From contig JACRDB010000068.1 in assembly GCA_016218725.1 (NCBI GenBank), positions 1-61,127 on the forward strand: DNA of 61,127 nucleotides, read 5' to 3'. Below, piece by piece: positions 17,909 to 26,543 of this stretch. The DNA comes from Deltaproteobacteria bacterium. GTDB taxonomy: Bacteria > Myxococcota_A > Polyangia > Polyangiales > Ga0077539. The translations under genes were made by a program, and so were the position numbers. Within the stretch, counting starts at the first letter, position 1, and each line of letters starts with the position of its first letter. The notes under the pieces are model-generated. The model made no database searches and had not been told where the DNA came from. It saw only the letters and a program-made list of their open reading frames with translations.

Positions 17909-20539
17909 TCAAGGCTCCAGGGTGCTGCGGTCTCGGGCGGCGGCCTCCACCGCGGCGCGGCGGAAGGGCAGCGGGCGGTAGCGCCCGGCGACCCAGTCGT
18001 CCTGGTTGTTGGCCCACAGGGGCGAGGTCGGGTCGCCCACGTTCCCGCGGGAGAGGTTCACCTGGGCGCTCGGCGTGCCGTCCTCGTCGAAGCCCGCCAC
18101 CATGCGGTAGACGCTCCCGCCGTGGGCCTCGTGGAACATCCTGGGGCGGGCCATCTCGCCGAAGAACGTGGCCTCGGAGACGTTGACGGTCCCGAGGGAG
18201 CCCGCGGTGAGGGCCGTGCCGCCGTCGAAGGTGCGCGAGGGGTCTGACCACGGGACCGTGAAGCGCGTGCGGTGGAACTGGTCCCAGCGGTACCGCGACG
18301 GCTCGCTCCCGCCGAAGCGCGACGCGAGCCACGCGCGGGTGTCCTCCAGGGCGCGCAGGAGGTTCGCGTCGCGCCCTCCCTGCATGAAGCGCTCGGCCTG
18401 CGGGTACCTGCGATGGATGGTCATCGCCGAGAGCTTGACCAGGTACGACGGCGCGGCGCTGGCCACCGGATCAAAGAGCAGCATGAGGTCGTCGGCGAAG
18501 AGGGCCCTCCCCAGGAAGGCCGCGAAGCCTTCGTAGATCACCGGCGCGGAGGCCTCGGGCTCGGCCCGGCGGTCCCAGGCGCGGAGGGCCTCCACCAGCG
18601 CGGTGAGCTCGGTGTTCCCGCGGTAGCGCGCCAGCGCCGGGTCCGTGTCCACCCGGCCGAAGGCCTCGAAGAGCGGCGGCAGGAGGTCATCGGCGAAGAG
18701 GGTGTAGGTGTCCCGCTGGAGGGCTTGCATCTCCTCCGGGGTGACCGCCCCGCGGGCGGTGAGCCGGGCGAGCTCTTGCTCGATGCGTGCGGCGCGGGTG
18801 CCCGGGTCGAACCAGGCGCCGAAGTACCACGGGTCGTCGTCGTAGCGGCCGTTGGCGGTGAAGCCGAAGGGGTCGTTGTTGGCCGTGGCCAGGAAGCCAC
18901 GGGCGCCGCCGCGGGAGTGGGGCATGCGCTCGTCGGGCAGGAGCGCGCCGGTCCAGGCCATGCGCGCGTCCGAGCCGTCCAGGAGCCCGAAGGGCAGGCC
19001 CGTAAAGGTCGCGGGGTCCCCGCGGTCGGGCACCAGCGTGCGCGTGCGATACATGATGTCCCGCGCGTCCGCGGCGATGAAATTGAAGCTCCCGAGCTCC
19101 ATCCTCCGGAGCTGGGCCTCGAAGTCCCCGACGTCCCGGGCGCGGTCCATGGCGAGGAACACGTCGGCCTCCACGGTGCCCCGTCCGAAGCCCACGTACC
19201 GAAGGAGCACCCGGTCCGTGCCCGTGGTGAGCGGCACCGGCGCGAAATCGCGCGGCAGGAGCACCCCGAGGCCCGGCACGTCCTCCACCACGTACTGCAC
19301 GGGCCCCTGGCCCCGCACGGGGATGGTCTCCGTGCAGCGGGCCACCGGGTGCCTGCGCCCGGCGACCTCGATGGTGCGCTCGTCGTAGGCGACGGTGAAC
19401 AGGTCCATGAAGTCCGGGTACGTGGTGGTGGCCGTCCAGGCGACGCGTCGGTTGTGCCCGAGCTGCACCCCGGGCGTCCCCACGAAGCTGAAGCCCACCA
19501 CGTCCAGGGTGCCCCCGGCGTCCGCGGAGTTCAGGTGGTGGGTCCAGAACACCGGCAGGCTCTGCAGCGTCTGGTGAGGGTCCCCGGCGATCAACGGCCG
19601 CCCGTTGGCGCTGTGGCGCCCCGCCACCGCCCAGTTGTTGCTGCCCGTCCCGCGGAGGACCGAGAGGTCCTGGTGCCACCGACGGAACGCCGCCGCGAGC
19701 CTCGCGGGGCGCCCTCCCGGCGCGCGGAGCCTCGCGCGGGCCATGGTCCGGGGGGCAGGGCGCTCCTCCGGCGGGACCGCGAAGGCCCCCGTGGCCGACG
19801 CCGTGATCGGCAGCTCCAGGGCCACCGGGAGGTACGTCCCCATGATGGCCATGAGGGTGTCAAACTCGAGCTGGTTGGCGTTCTTGAAGAACAGGAGCCG
19901 CGCCACGGTGAAGGGGTCGTCGGTGGTCCACGGCTCCGGCTCGAAGCCGTACTCCCCAGGGCGAAAGCCCGCAGGGCGAGGGACCGCGCCGGAGAGCACC
20001 TCGCGGATGTAACGGTTGACGCCCCCCACCCAGGCGTCCACCAGCCGGAAGGTCTCCGGGTGCTCCGCGCGCGTGCGGTCGGCGCTCTCGCGCCCCATGC
20101 GAGGCAGGTCCATCAGGCGCAGGAGCTGGTCCTGGGAGAGCTTGTCCCGGCCAAAGACCTCCGCGGCGGTGCCCCTCGCCGTGCGGCGCATGAACTCCAT
20201 TTGCATCAGCCGGTCGCGCGCCTGGAAGTACCCCTCGGCGAAGAGCACGTCCTGGTCCGAGCGGGCATACAGGTGCGGGGTCCCCTGGGCGTCCCGCAGG
20301 ACCTCCACCCGCTCCCCCAGGCGCGTGATCGAGGCCTGGGCCTCCGAGGGGGCGCGCGTACGGCGCTCGCAGGCGCCCGTGGGCGGGGCCTGGGCGTCCC
20401 CGGGGCGGTCCGTGGGCGCGTCGGAGACGGCGCTGTCGACAGGGCTCCCGGCGTCCGCCGGGGGGCTGGAGCCCTGGCATGCGACCACCAGGACGAGCGG
20501 AGCGAACCAGGACCGCGACGGCAATGCGCACCTCACCAA
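17909..20539 (-). CDS. Penicillin acylase family lipoprotein
   Basis: 876 residues, an Ntn-hydrolase of the penicillin G acylase / acyl-homoserine-lactone acylase family. It is normally processed into alpha and beta chains. Signal with lipobox VVAC (Cys21), then an Asp/Ala/Pro linker (about 28-55). The alpha region includes DAQGTPHLYARSDQDVLFAEG and RLMQMEFMRR. The nucleophile Ser300 follows Gly in RGTGSNNWAVAG, the usual autocleavage site that opens the beta chain. LIAGDPHQTLQ and the PGVQLGHNRRVAWT block follow. Such enzymes hydrolyse amide-linked acyl chains (beta-lactams, quorum-sensing lactones); the substrate is not predictable here. It is anchored in the envelope by the lipid group. 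Confidence 0.92.
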   Translation of the reverse strand: MVRCALPSRSWFAPLVLVVACQGSSPPADAGSPVDSAVSDAPTDRPGDAQAPPTGACERRTRAPSEAQASITRLGERVEVLRDAQGTPHLYARSDQDVLFAEGYFQARDRLMQMEFMRRTARGTAAEVFGRDKLSQDQLLRLMDLPRMGRESADRTRAEHPETFRLVDAWVGGVNRYIREVLSGAVPRPAGFRPGEYGFEPEPWTTDDPFTVARLLFFKNANQLEFDTLMAIMGTYLPVALELPITASATGAFAVPPEERPAPRTMARARLRAPGGRPARLAAAFRRWHQDLSVLRGTGSNNWAVAGRHSANGRPLIAGDPHQTLQSLPVFWTHHLNSADAGGTLDVVGFSFVGTPGVQLGHNRRVAWTATTTYPDFMDLFTVAYDERTIEVAGRRHPVARCTETIPVRGQGPVQYVVEDVPGLGVLLPRDFAPVPLTTGTDRVLLRYVGFGRGTVEADVFLAMDRARDVGDFEAQLRRMELGSFNFIAADARDIMYRTRTLVPDRGDPATFTGLPFGLLDGSDARMAWTGALLPDERMPHSRGGARGFLATANNDPFGFTANGRYDDDPWYFGAWFDPGTRAARIEQELARLTARGAVTPEEMQALQRDTYTLFADDLLPPLFEAFGRVDTDPALARYRGNTELTALVEALRAWDRRAEPEASAPVIYEGFAAFLGRALFADDLMLLFDPVASAAPSYLVKLSAMTIHRRYPQAERFMQGGRDANLLRALEDTRAWLASRFGGSEPSRYRWDQFHRTRFTVPWSDPSRTFDGGTALTAGSLGTVNVSEATFFGEMARPRMFHEAHGGSVYRMVAGFDEDGTPSAQVNLSRGNVGDPTSPLWANNQDDWVAGRYRPLPFRRAAVEAAARDRSTLEP

Positions 20540-20696
20540 TGGTCCCCGAAGGAGGCTCCAGGGACGTTGGCCGTGACCTTACACCAGGGCGCCCACCGCC
20601 GGGAGGGCACGGGCCTCGACCACGGCGTGACCGCCGCGCGTCCGCGGCAGGGACCGGGACGCCGTGGCGTCGGGTGACCATGCTACCATCTCTCCG

Positions 20697-21806
20697 ATGG
20701 AGACCCCCGAGGAGAGCGACGAGAACCCGCCGCTGGAGCTGCTGCTGGAGGGCACCATGGTGGACGACACCTCCCCCGAGGTGCCGTCGCGGGCGACGCG
20801 GGCGGGCCTGGACGAGGCGGGGGTTCGCCGGGAGGTCCTCGCCCGGCTGCGCCGAGGGGAGCTCTCCCTGCGCGAGCGCGCCGCCGCGCTCATGCTCGGC
20901 GGCAGGCTCGACCTCGGCCAGGACATCGACGCGCTGGAGGCCATCGTGCGCGACCGCTCCCGGGGCCTGGGCGCGCGCAGCGTCGCGCTCGCCATGCTCC
21001 TGTCGAACCCCGCGGGCCCGCCGCGCGTCCAGGCCGCGGCGCTCGCGCTCGGGGACGCGGAGTTCACGCGCCTGAGCGACGAGAAGCTGGTGCTGGAGCT
21101 CGTGCTCCAGCTCCCCGCGCCGGGCCTGGCCGACGGCCTCGCCCGCGCGCTCCTGGGCGTCCCCGCCCCGCTGCGGGACGGCGTCTTCGCGCGGCTGGAG
21201 CGCTGCCGCCGCCGCGCGGGGCTCCTGGCCCTGGTGGCCTGGCGCCGGGCGCTCTGCGGGCCCGAGCTCGCCGCCTTCCACGACCGCATGGCCGCCGCCG
21301 TCATCGATGAGGCCGGCGAGGGCTCCTCGGTGGCGCTGGAGATGCTCTGGCAGGGCGCCCCGGACGACGCCTCCCGGAGGATCTGGGGGAGGATCGTCGC
21401 GGCCCTCGCGGCCCGCCAGGGGAGGAAGAACCTCCTCGCCGTGGAGGGCAGCACGCACCGCGTCGAGACGCCCGGCGAGCCCACGCAGTGGATGGTGTGC
21501 ATCGCCCACCCGGAGCGCATGACCATGGTCGCCAAGGCCCGCGAGCGCGAGGGCACCAGCCTGGAGGTCGAGGGCGTGTACGTCATGCCCTCCACGCCGT
21601 CGGTGAGCATCAGCGGCGGGGAAGGCCCCATCACCCTGAGCTACCGGGTCATGTCCCTTGAAGAGACCCGCGAGAGGGCCGTCAAGGCCGCCCTCGCCAT
21701 GCGCGGTGAGACCAAAGGGCTCCCCCACGACCTGTGCCTGCTCCTGTGCCTGCTCGACGGCATGCCCGCGGCGGAGCCCGCCAGCCCCGCCTCCGCGGCG
21801 AGCTAG
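20697..21806 (+). CDS. Hypothetical protein, helical repeat-like
   Basis: 369 residues from ATG 20697 (METPEESDENPPLELL). The N-terminus is acidic. The middle is Ala/Leu/Arg-rich with HEAT-like helical pairs (RERAAALMLGGRLDLGQD, ARSVALAMLLSNPAGPP). The C-terminal third is more beta-like (WMVCIAHPERMTMVAKARE). No signal peptide or membrane segment, so cytoplasmic. I do not recognise a family. It is divergent from the acylase gene, with about 155 bp between starts that should hold both promoters. An upstream in-frame ATG at 20664 would add 11 residues without similarity to anything. Confidence 0.72.
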   Translation: METPEESDENPPLELLLEGTMVDDTSPEVPSRATRAGLDEAGVRREVLARLRRGELSLRERAAALMLGGRLDLGQDIDALEAIVRDRSRGLGARSVALAMLLSNPAGPPRVQAAALALGDAEFTRLSDEKLVLELVLQLPAPGLADGLARALLGVPAPLRDGVFARLERCRRRAGLLALVAWRRALCGPELAAFHDRMAAAVIDEAGEGSSVALEMLWQGAPDDASRRIWGRIVAALAARQGRKNLLAVEGSTHRVETPGEPTQWMVCIAHPERMTMVAKAREREGTSLEVEGVYVMPSTPSVSISGGEGPITLSYRVMSLEETRERAVKAALAMRGETKGLPHDLCLLLCLLDGMPAAEPASPASAAS

Positions 21807-21865
21807 GCGGAGGGCCTTGACCGATTTGCGTTGACCCTCCCTCCGCGAGGGCGTTCCCTTGAGCG

Positions 21866-22666
21866 ATGGGCCCCGCGAGAGCGCTCCGGGTGTCGCTGCT
21901 CCTGTGCGTCGGGGGGTGGGCGCTGGGCTGCGACCGCGGCGCTCCCTCCCCGGACGCAACGCCGCCTGACGTCCCCACCATGGACTCCAGGACCCCCGAG
22001 GACCAGGCGGTAGACACCGGGACACCCACCCCGGACTTCACTGCCCTACAAGACACCACATCCCCCGACACGGACGCGACGGTGTTGGACACCCTCGGGG
22101 TGCTCGATGGGACCGATGTGACGGACGCCAGCGCACCGGACACCTCCTTGGCAGCGCCCGACGCGGACCCGCGGGACCTTCCCATGGACGCGCCCCTGGA
22201 CGCGCCCCCGGACGCGCCCGATGCACACGCGGACGCGGTGTCCGAGGGCTACGTCCGACCGCCGGCGGTGGACGTGCCGACCCTCCCCCCGCGGGACGCC
22301 GACGCGCTGCCCTTCCCGCGCACGGACGCCGGGACGCTGGTGGTCTACCGGGGCTCCGGGGTGCGCATCGAGCTCGACCCCACCCGGCGCAACGCCGTCT
22401 CGGCCCACGCGGCGTGCCTGGAGCTGGTGGTGACGTGCGTGGCGCCGCCCGCGCGCTCCCTCGACGCGTGCGCGACCTCGGCGCCGCGCTGCGGCACGGC
22501 GAGGCCCTGGGAGGAGAGCGCCGCATGCTGCCCCGCCGGCTGCGCGGACCAGTACGAGGCCGAGCGGCGCCGGGGCCTGGACCCGCTGGCGGCCTTCCGC
22601 GAGGTGTACATCGAGCGCAGGACGTGCTTCCCGGAGCTCCTGGCCACGCTGGGGCTGCGGCCGTGA
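21866..22666 (+). CDS. Lipoprotein with long Asp/Thr/Pro-rich linker
   Basis: 266 residues. Signal peptide with lipobox ALGC, then about 120 residues of low-complexity linker made of Asp, Thr, Pro and Ala. A ~100-residue C-terminal domain follows with eight Cys (for example ACLELVVTC, APRCGTARPWEESAACC) and a YEAERRRGLDPLAAF helix. The conserved Cys suggest disulfides and a location outside the inner membrane. I do not recognise the domain. The stop overlaps the GTG of the next gene (GTGA), so the two are coupled and may act together. Confidence 0.75.
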   Translation: MGPARALRVSLLLCVGGWALGCDRGAPSPDATPPDVPTMDSRTPEDQAVDTGTPTPDFTALQDTTSPDTDATVLDTLGVLDGTDVTDASAPDTSLAAPDADPRDLPMDAPLDAPPDAPDAHADAVSEGYVRPPAVDVPTLPPRDADALPFPRTDAGTLVVYRGSGVRIELDPTRRNAVSAHAACLELVVTCVAPPARSLDACATSAPRCGTARPWEESAACCPAGCADQYEAERRRGLDPLAAFREVYIERRTCFPELLATLGLRP

Positions 22667-25600
22667 GGCGCCTGACGCTCACCCTGGCGCTCCTCCTCCT
22701 GGGCCTCCCGGCGCAGGCGTGGCAGTCGTTCTGCTACGTGTACCCCGACGGGGTGGCGCCGAGCTTCACCCACACCGGGCCCCAGTGCGGGCCCGGCCCG
22801 GAGTCCGCCCGGCAGCGCTGGATCGGCCAGGGCGACGAGCACCGGCAGCTCTGGAACCGCGCGCGGTACCTCGCGGGGCTCCCGCGGGAGTTCACCGACG
22901 AGGACCTCCGGCTCCGGGTGTACACCTCGCGCCGGGACGTGACCGTGGGGACCCGGACCCAGACCTCGCTCCTGCCGGTGCCCTTCGAGCGCGCCGAGCG
23001 CGCCCAGACCCGGGTGTGGCAGGTCGCGGAGTTCACGCACCTGCCGGATTTCAGCTACTCCCTCTGGGACTGGGCCACCGGGAACGAGACCTGCCCCCTG
23101 GCCGACGAGACCGCCAGCCCCGAGGCATGCCACAACTACATTGACCACCTCGGGCCCACCAACTCCAGCCATTTCCTCCCGCAGGCGGGGCTGTTCTATC
23201 GGCACATCCACGCGCTCGCCATGACCCGCGCGAGGGACTGCGCGGCCCTCGGGGACCGGCTCCGCGCGGGCGGCGCCCTGGACCGCTTCCGGGACTACGT
23301 CCATGACTGCGAGCTGGAGGCCTACACCCTGGAGGCCCTGGCCCAGCACTACCTCCAGGACGCCTTCGCCATGGGGCACATGTGGGAGCGCTGGGGGGGC
23401 CCGGAGCTCTCGGACTACGGCCCCCCGGGCGGCGACCGCGTCCAGCGAGCGGCGCTGGTGGCGGCCATCACGGGGCTCATCCACGGCGCGCGGGACATCG
23501 TCCAGGCGCTGGCCAACGAGCACCTGAACAGCCGCTTCCCGGGGACGACCCCCCTCGTCGACGCCAACGACGCGATGAATTTCCCGCACCCCGGCGTGCG
23601 CTACCTGTCCTTCACGGACACGGCCATCGTGGGGCCCTTCCGCGCCTCCGGGGACGCGTACGTCTCGATGCCGCTGGCGCCGGACCCGGACTTCGTCGCG
23701 CAGCACGACCTCATGTTCTCGTGCACCACCACGGGCATGCTCCAGGTGTACCGCGCCGCGGGCCACGCGGAGCCCCTGACGGTCCCCGTCGAGGGCATGC
23801 GGCTGCGCGTCATCGACCCGTCGGTGGAGGGCTCCGAGTGCTTCCGCCAGCGCGCCACGGACTCGGCCATCGCCGCGGGCGCGCGCATCGACGCGATGAT
23901 CACCTCGCCGGTGTTCACCGGGCAGCTCTCGGTCCCGCTGGAGTCCTTCGGGCTCCTCCTGGTGGCCGCGGCGGACCGGATCGGGTCGGAGATCATGCGG
24001 CCGGTGCCGCTCACCATGGCCCTGCAGTTCAGCGACGACGTGGCCCGCGCGTCCGCGTACGCGCGGCTCCGCGCGACGCTCACCCCCAATGACACGGGCC
24101 TGGCCAGCGGGGGCCTGCCCACCATGCTCGGCATGCGCAGGAACGCGGACTACCTCCGCCCCGCGCAGCCCTCTACGTACGCGGACCCCGCCCTCCCGTG
24201 GCCCGCCACCACGAGCGCCGCGGCGCCGTCGCTGGCCCTCCCGCCGCGCGAGCGGGCCGAGGCCCTGGCCCGGGTGTTCCACCGCGCCCACGCGGCGGAC
24301 TGGTGCGGGCAGCTCACGGACCTGGAGCTCAATTTCCTCCGCGCCCACGCGCGGGACCCGAGCCTCGACGCGCCCACCCGGCGCGCGGCCTGCGAGGCCT
24401 GCGGCGAGTTCGCCGTGAGGCACCTGCGCGTCGGCGCCGACGCCGCCAGCTATGACACCATGGCCGAGCCGCTGTGCCACTTCGCCACGCCCCCGGGACG
24501 CCCCCGGGCGTACCTCTATCAGGCGCCCCGCGGGGCGGCCTCGGCGTCGTCGCTGGCGGCGCAGTGGTGCGGCTGCGAGAGCGAGGCCCTGGTGCTCACG
24601 GACCGCGGGCTCACCCGCGTCGCCCTGGCCAGGGGCGCCGTGAGGCCCCTCGGGATCGCGGGGAGCCCCACGGGCTTCGTGGCCGTGGGCACCAACCCCC
24701 GGGCGCTGGGGCTCACCACCCGCGGAGGCTCCCGGGCGGTGGTCACCAACACCACCGACGGGAACCTCTCGGTGGTGGCCCTGGACCGCGACCGCGAGCG
24801 CGAGGTGGACACCGACGGCAACGCGATGACCACCACCACGGGCGCGCCCGCGGGCGTCACGCGCATCGCCGTGGGGCCCTTCCCGACGGGGATGGCCCTC
24901 TCCGACGACGGCCGCTACGCCCTGGTGGCCGTGAGCGGCAACGGGAACCTGGCCGTGGTGGACCTGGACACCCATCGGCTGTGCAAGAGCTTCTTCGTGG
25001 GGCCCAGCGCCACGGAGAACCCCTACCCCGAGGACGTGGCCATCGCCCGCGGGAGGAACCGGGTGTACGTGTCGCTCCTCGGGACCATCGCGTCGCCGGG
25101 GCGCTCCCTGGCGGTGCTGGACCTGGCCCGCACGCTCGACTGCGGGCGGGTCGGGGGGGAGGTGCTGCGCCACCTGGAGGGCTTCGGCGCCACCAGCCGC
25201 CCCGGAGGGCTGGCGCTCTCGCCGGACGGCCGGCGCCTGGCCGTGGCCTGCCGCGGCAACGACCGCGTCGGCGTGGTGGACACCGCCACGGACACCCTGC
25301 TGGACCTGCGCCCGATGGACCCGTCGCGGGGGATGTTCCTGGCCGCGAGGGCGCCCCTCGCCCTGGCCTGGCGCCAGGACGGCGCCCAGCTCTTCTACGG
25401 CCACCTCGGCGGCACCTCGGGCAGCCGCCTGGCGCTCAACGGCACCGTGCGCATCGGGATCCTCGCCGACGGGAACGACTACTACGACGTGGGCGTCCAG
25501 GGCGCCGTGCGGGCGCTGCTCCTCGGCCGCGACGAGGACTACGTCTACGTCGGGGACACCCTCGGGAACATCACCGCCCTCGGGGTGGACCTCTGGGACG

Positions 25601-25728
25601 CGAGCCCCCTGCACTACTCCCTGAGCGGCGACCACACCGGCGGGTGCATCAACGCGTCGAGGCTCACCGTGCCCTGCGCCGCCACGGCCAACGTCGGCTC
25701 CCTGGTGCGCGCCATGGTGGAGTTCTGA
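22663..25728 (+). CDS. Secreted protein: zinc-phospholipase-like N-terminus plus beta-propeller
   Basis: 1021 residues from the GTG at 22663 (VRRLTLTLALLLLGLPAQAW), which gives a clean signal peptide; the longer open frame upstream overlaps the lipoprotein gene. The N-terminal half has His/Asp-rich helices, CHNYIDHLGP, HIHALAMTRARDC and HYLQDAFAMGHMWERWGG (about 226-245). The HYLxDAFxxGH pattern resembles zinc-dependent phospholipase C / S1-P1 folds. The C-terminal part (about 650-1000) has YVTN-like propeller repeats (SDDGRYALVAVSGNGNLAVVD, LSPDGRRLAVACRGNDRVGV). I infer a secreted or periplasmic metal enzyme-like domain joined to a propeller; activity is not proven by any motif I can verify. 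Confidence 0.78.
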   Translation: MRRLTLTLALLLLGLPAQAWQSFCYVYPDGVAPSFTHTGPQCGPGPESARQRWIGQGDEHRQLWNRARYLAGLPREFTDEDLRLRVYTSRRDVTVGTRTQTSLLPVPFERAERAQTRVWQVAEFTHLPDFSYSLWDWATGNETCPLADETASPEACHNYIDHLGPTNSSHFLPQAGLFYRHIHALAMTRARDCAALGDRLRAGGALDRFRDYVHDCELEAYTLEALAQHYLQDAFAMGHMWERWGGPELSDYGPPGGDRVQRAALVAAITGLIHGARDIVQALANEHLNSRFPGTTPLVDANDAMNFPHPGVRYLSFTDTAIVGPFRASGDAYVSMPLAPDPDFVAQHDLMFSCTTTGMLQVYRAAGHAEPLTVPVEGMRLRVIDPSVEGSECFRQRATDSAIAAGARIDAMITSPVFTGQLSVPLESFGLLLVAAADRIGSEIMRPVPLTMALQFSDDVARASAYARLRATLTPNDTGLASGGLPTMLGMRRNADYLRPAQPSTYADPALPWPATTSAAAPSLALPPRERAEALARVFHRAHAADWCGQLTDLELNFLRAHARDPSLDAPTRRAACEACGEFAVRHLRVGADAASYDTMAEPLCHFATPPGRPRAYLYQAPRGAASASSLAAQWCGCESEALVLTDRGLTRVALARGAVRPLGIAGSPTGFVAVGTNPRALGLTTRGGSRAVVTNTTDGNLSVVALDRDREREVDTDGNAMTTTTGAPAGVTRIAVGPFPTGMALSDDGRYALVAVSGNGNLAVVDLDTHRLCKSFFVGPSATENPYPEDVAIARGRNRVYVSLLGTIASPGRSLAVLDLARTLDCGRVGGEVLRHLEGFGATSRPGGLALSPDGRRLAVACRGNDRVGVVDTATDTLLDLRPMDPSRGMFLAARAPLALAWRQDGAQLFYGHLGGTSGSRLALNGTVRIGILADGNDYYDVGVQGAVRALLLGRDEDYVYVGDTLGNITALGVDLWDASPLHYSLSGDHTGGCINASRLTVPCAATANVGSLVRAMVEF

Positions 25729-25934
25729 CGCGAAAGGACTGAAAATCCCGACCCTCCCGCGATCGTTACGGCGCGGTAACGCCTCCCACGGCCGAGCTCA
25801 GGCCCCGGGGCGCCCGCGCCGTTGCCGTGGTGGATGACCCGCCGCAACACTCCGGCGGCGCCGTCGAGGTGACCGACGAGCTGGAGTAGCCGGAGAAGTT
25901 GTCCCGTGTGGGGGGGCGTGGGTACTCTCCCGGG

Positions 25935-26462
25935 ATGTCCGAGCGACGCAAGCCCGCGCAGGCCCCGCCCCGGAAGGTCCCCACCGTGGCCGAGCTCCCG
26001 GTGACCCGCGCGATGCTCCTGGGGGTCCGCGACGAGCTCCGCTCCCGCATCGACGCGGTGGACGCGCGCTTCGCGCAGGTGGACGCGCGCTTCGCGCAGG
26101 TGGACGCGCGCTTCGCGCAGGTGGACGCGCGCTTCGCGCAGGTGGACAGGCGCTTTGAACAGGTGGACGCGCGCTTTGCGCAGATGGAAGCGCGCTTTGA
26201 ACAGGTGGACAGGCGCTTTGAACAGGTGGACGCGCGCTTCGATCAACTGGAGGCGCGCATCGCGGAGCTCCGGGCCGAGTTCATGGCGGAGGTCCATCGC
26301 CTCGGGACGCTGATCGAAGAGCAGGAGGCGCGCAACCGCGTGGTCCTGGAGGTGGTCCAGGGTCACAACGCCCGCTTCGAGCGCATCGAGCGCCGCCTCG
26401 ATGGCTCGGACGAGATGCTCCGAGAGATCCTCGACGCGGTCCGGCGGCGGCCCTCCACCTGA
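25935..26462 (+). CDS. Heptad-repeat coiled-coil protein
   Basis: 175 residues from ATG 25935 (MSERRKPAQAPPRK). Residues ~42-111 are ten consecutive seven-residue units of the form VDARFAQ/VDRRFEQ. This is a perfect heptad with hydrophobic a/d positions that should form a long coiled coil. Helical sequence continues to the end (ERIERRLDGSDEMLREILD). No signal or membrane segment. The repeats are encoded by 21-bp tandem repeats, four of them identical, so the coil length may vary between strains. Similar repeat proteins occur widely, often without known function. The gene is isolated: about 200 bp lie upstream without a gene. Confidence 0.8.
   Translation: MSERRKPAQAPPRKVPTVAELPVTRAMLLGVRDELRSRIDAVDARFAQVDARFAQVDARFAQVDARFAQVDRRFEQVDARFAQMEARFEQVDRRFEQVDARFDQLEARIAELRAEFMAEVHRLGTLIEEQEARNRVVLEVVQGHNARFERIERRLDGSDEMLREILDAVRRRPST
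26058..26267 (+). repeat. 21-bp tandem repeats inside the coiled-coil gene
   Basis: Ten head-to-tail 21-bp units. Units 1-4 (26058-26141) are identical (gtggacgcgcgcttcgcgca plus a final g). Units 5-10 differ by a few bases and alternate two subtypes (gcgctttgaacag and gcgctttgcgcag endings). Each unit encodes one heptad, so copy change keeps the frame. Not a CRISPR: no spacers. Confidence 0.95.
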
Positions 26463-26543
26463 CCATCGAGGGTCTCGCGCATTGGCGCAGGTTGAGCGGT
26501 CACCCCCGTCGGGTCCCTCCCGTGCGATGATGGCCCCAACCAC

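Noticed and set aside
26058..26267. Tandem repeats as a CRISPR array
   Set aside because: Units are contiguous without spacers and lie in frame inside a coiled-coil gene.
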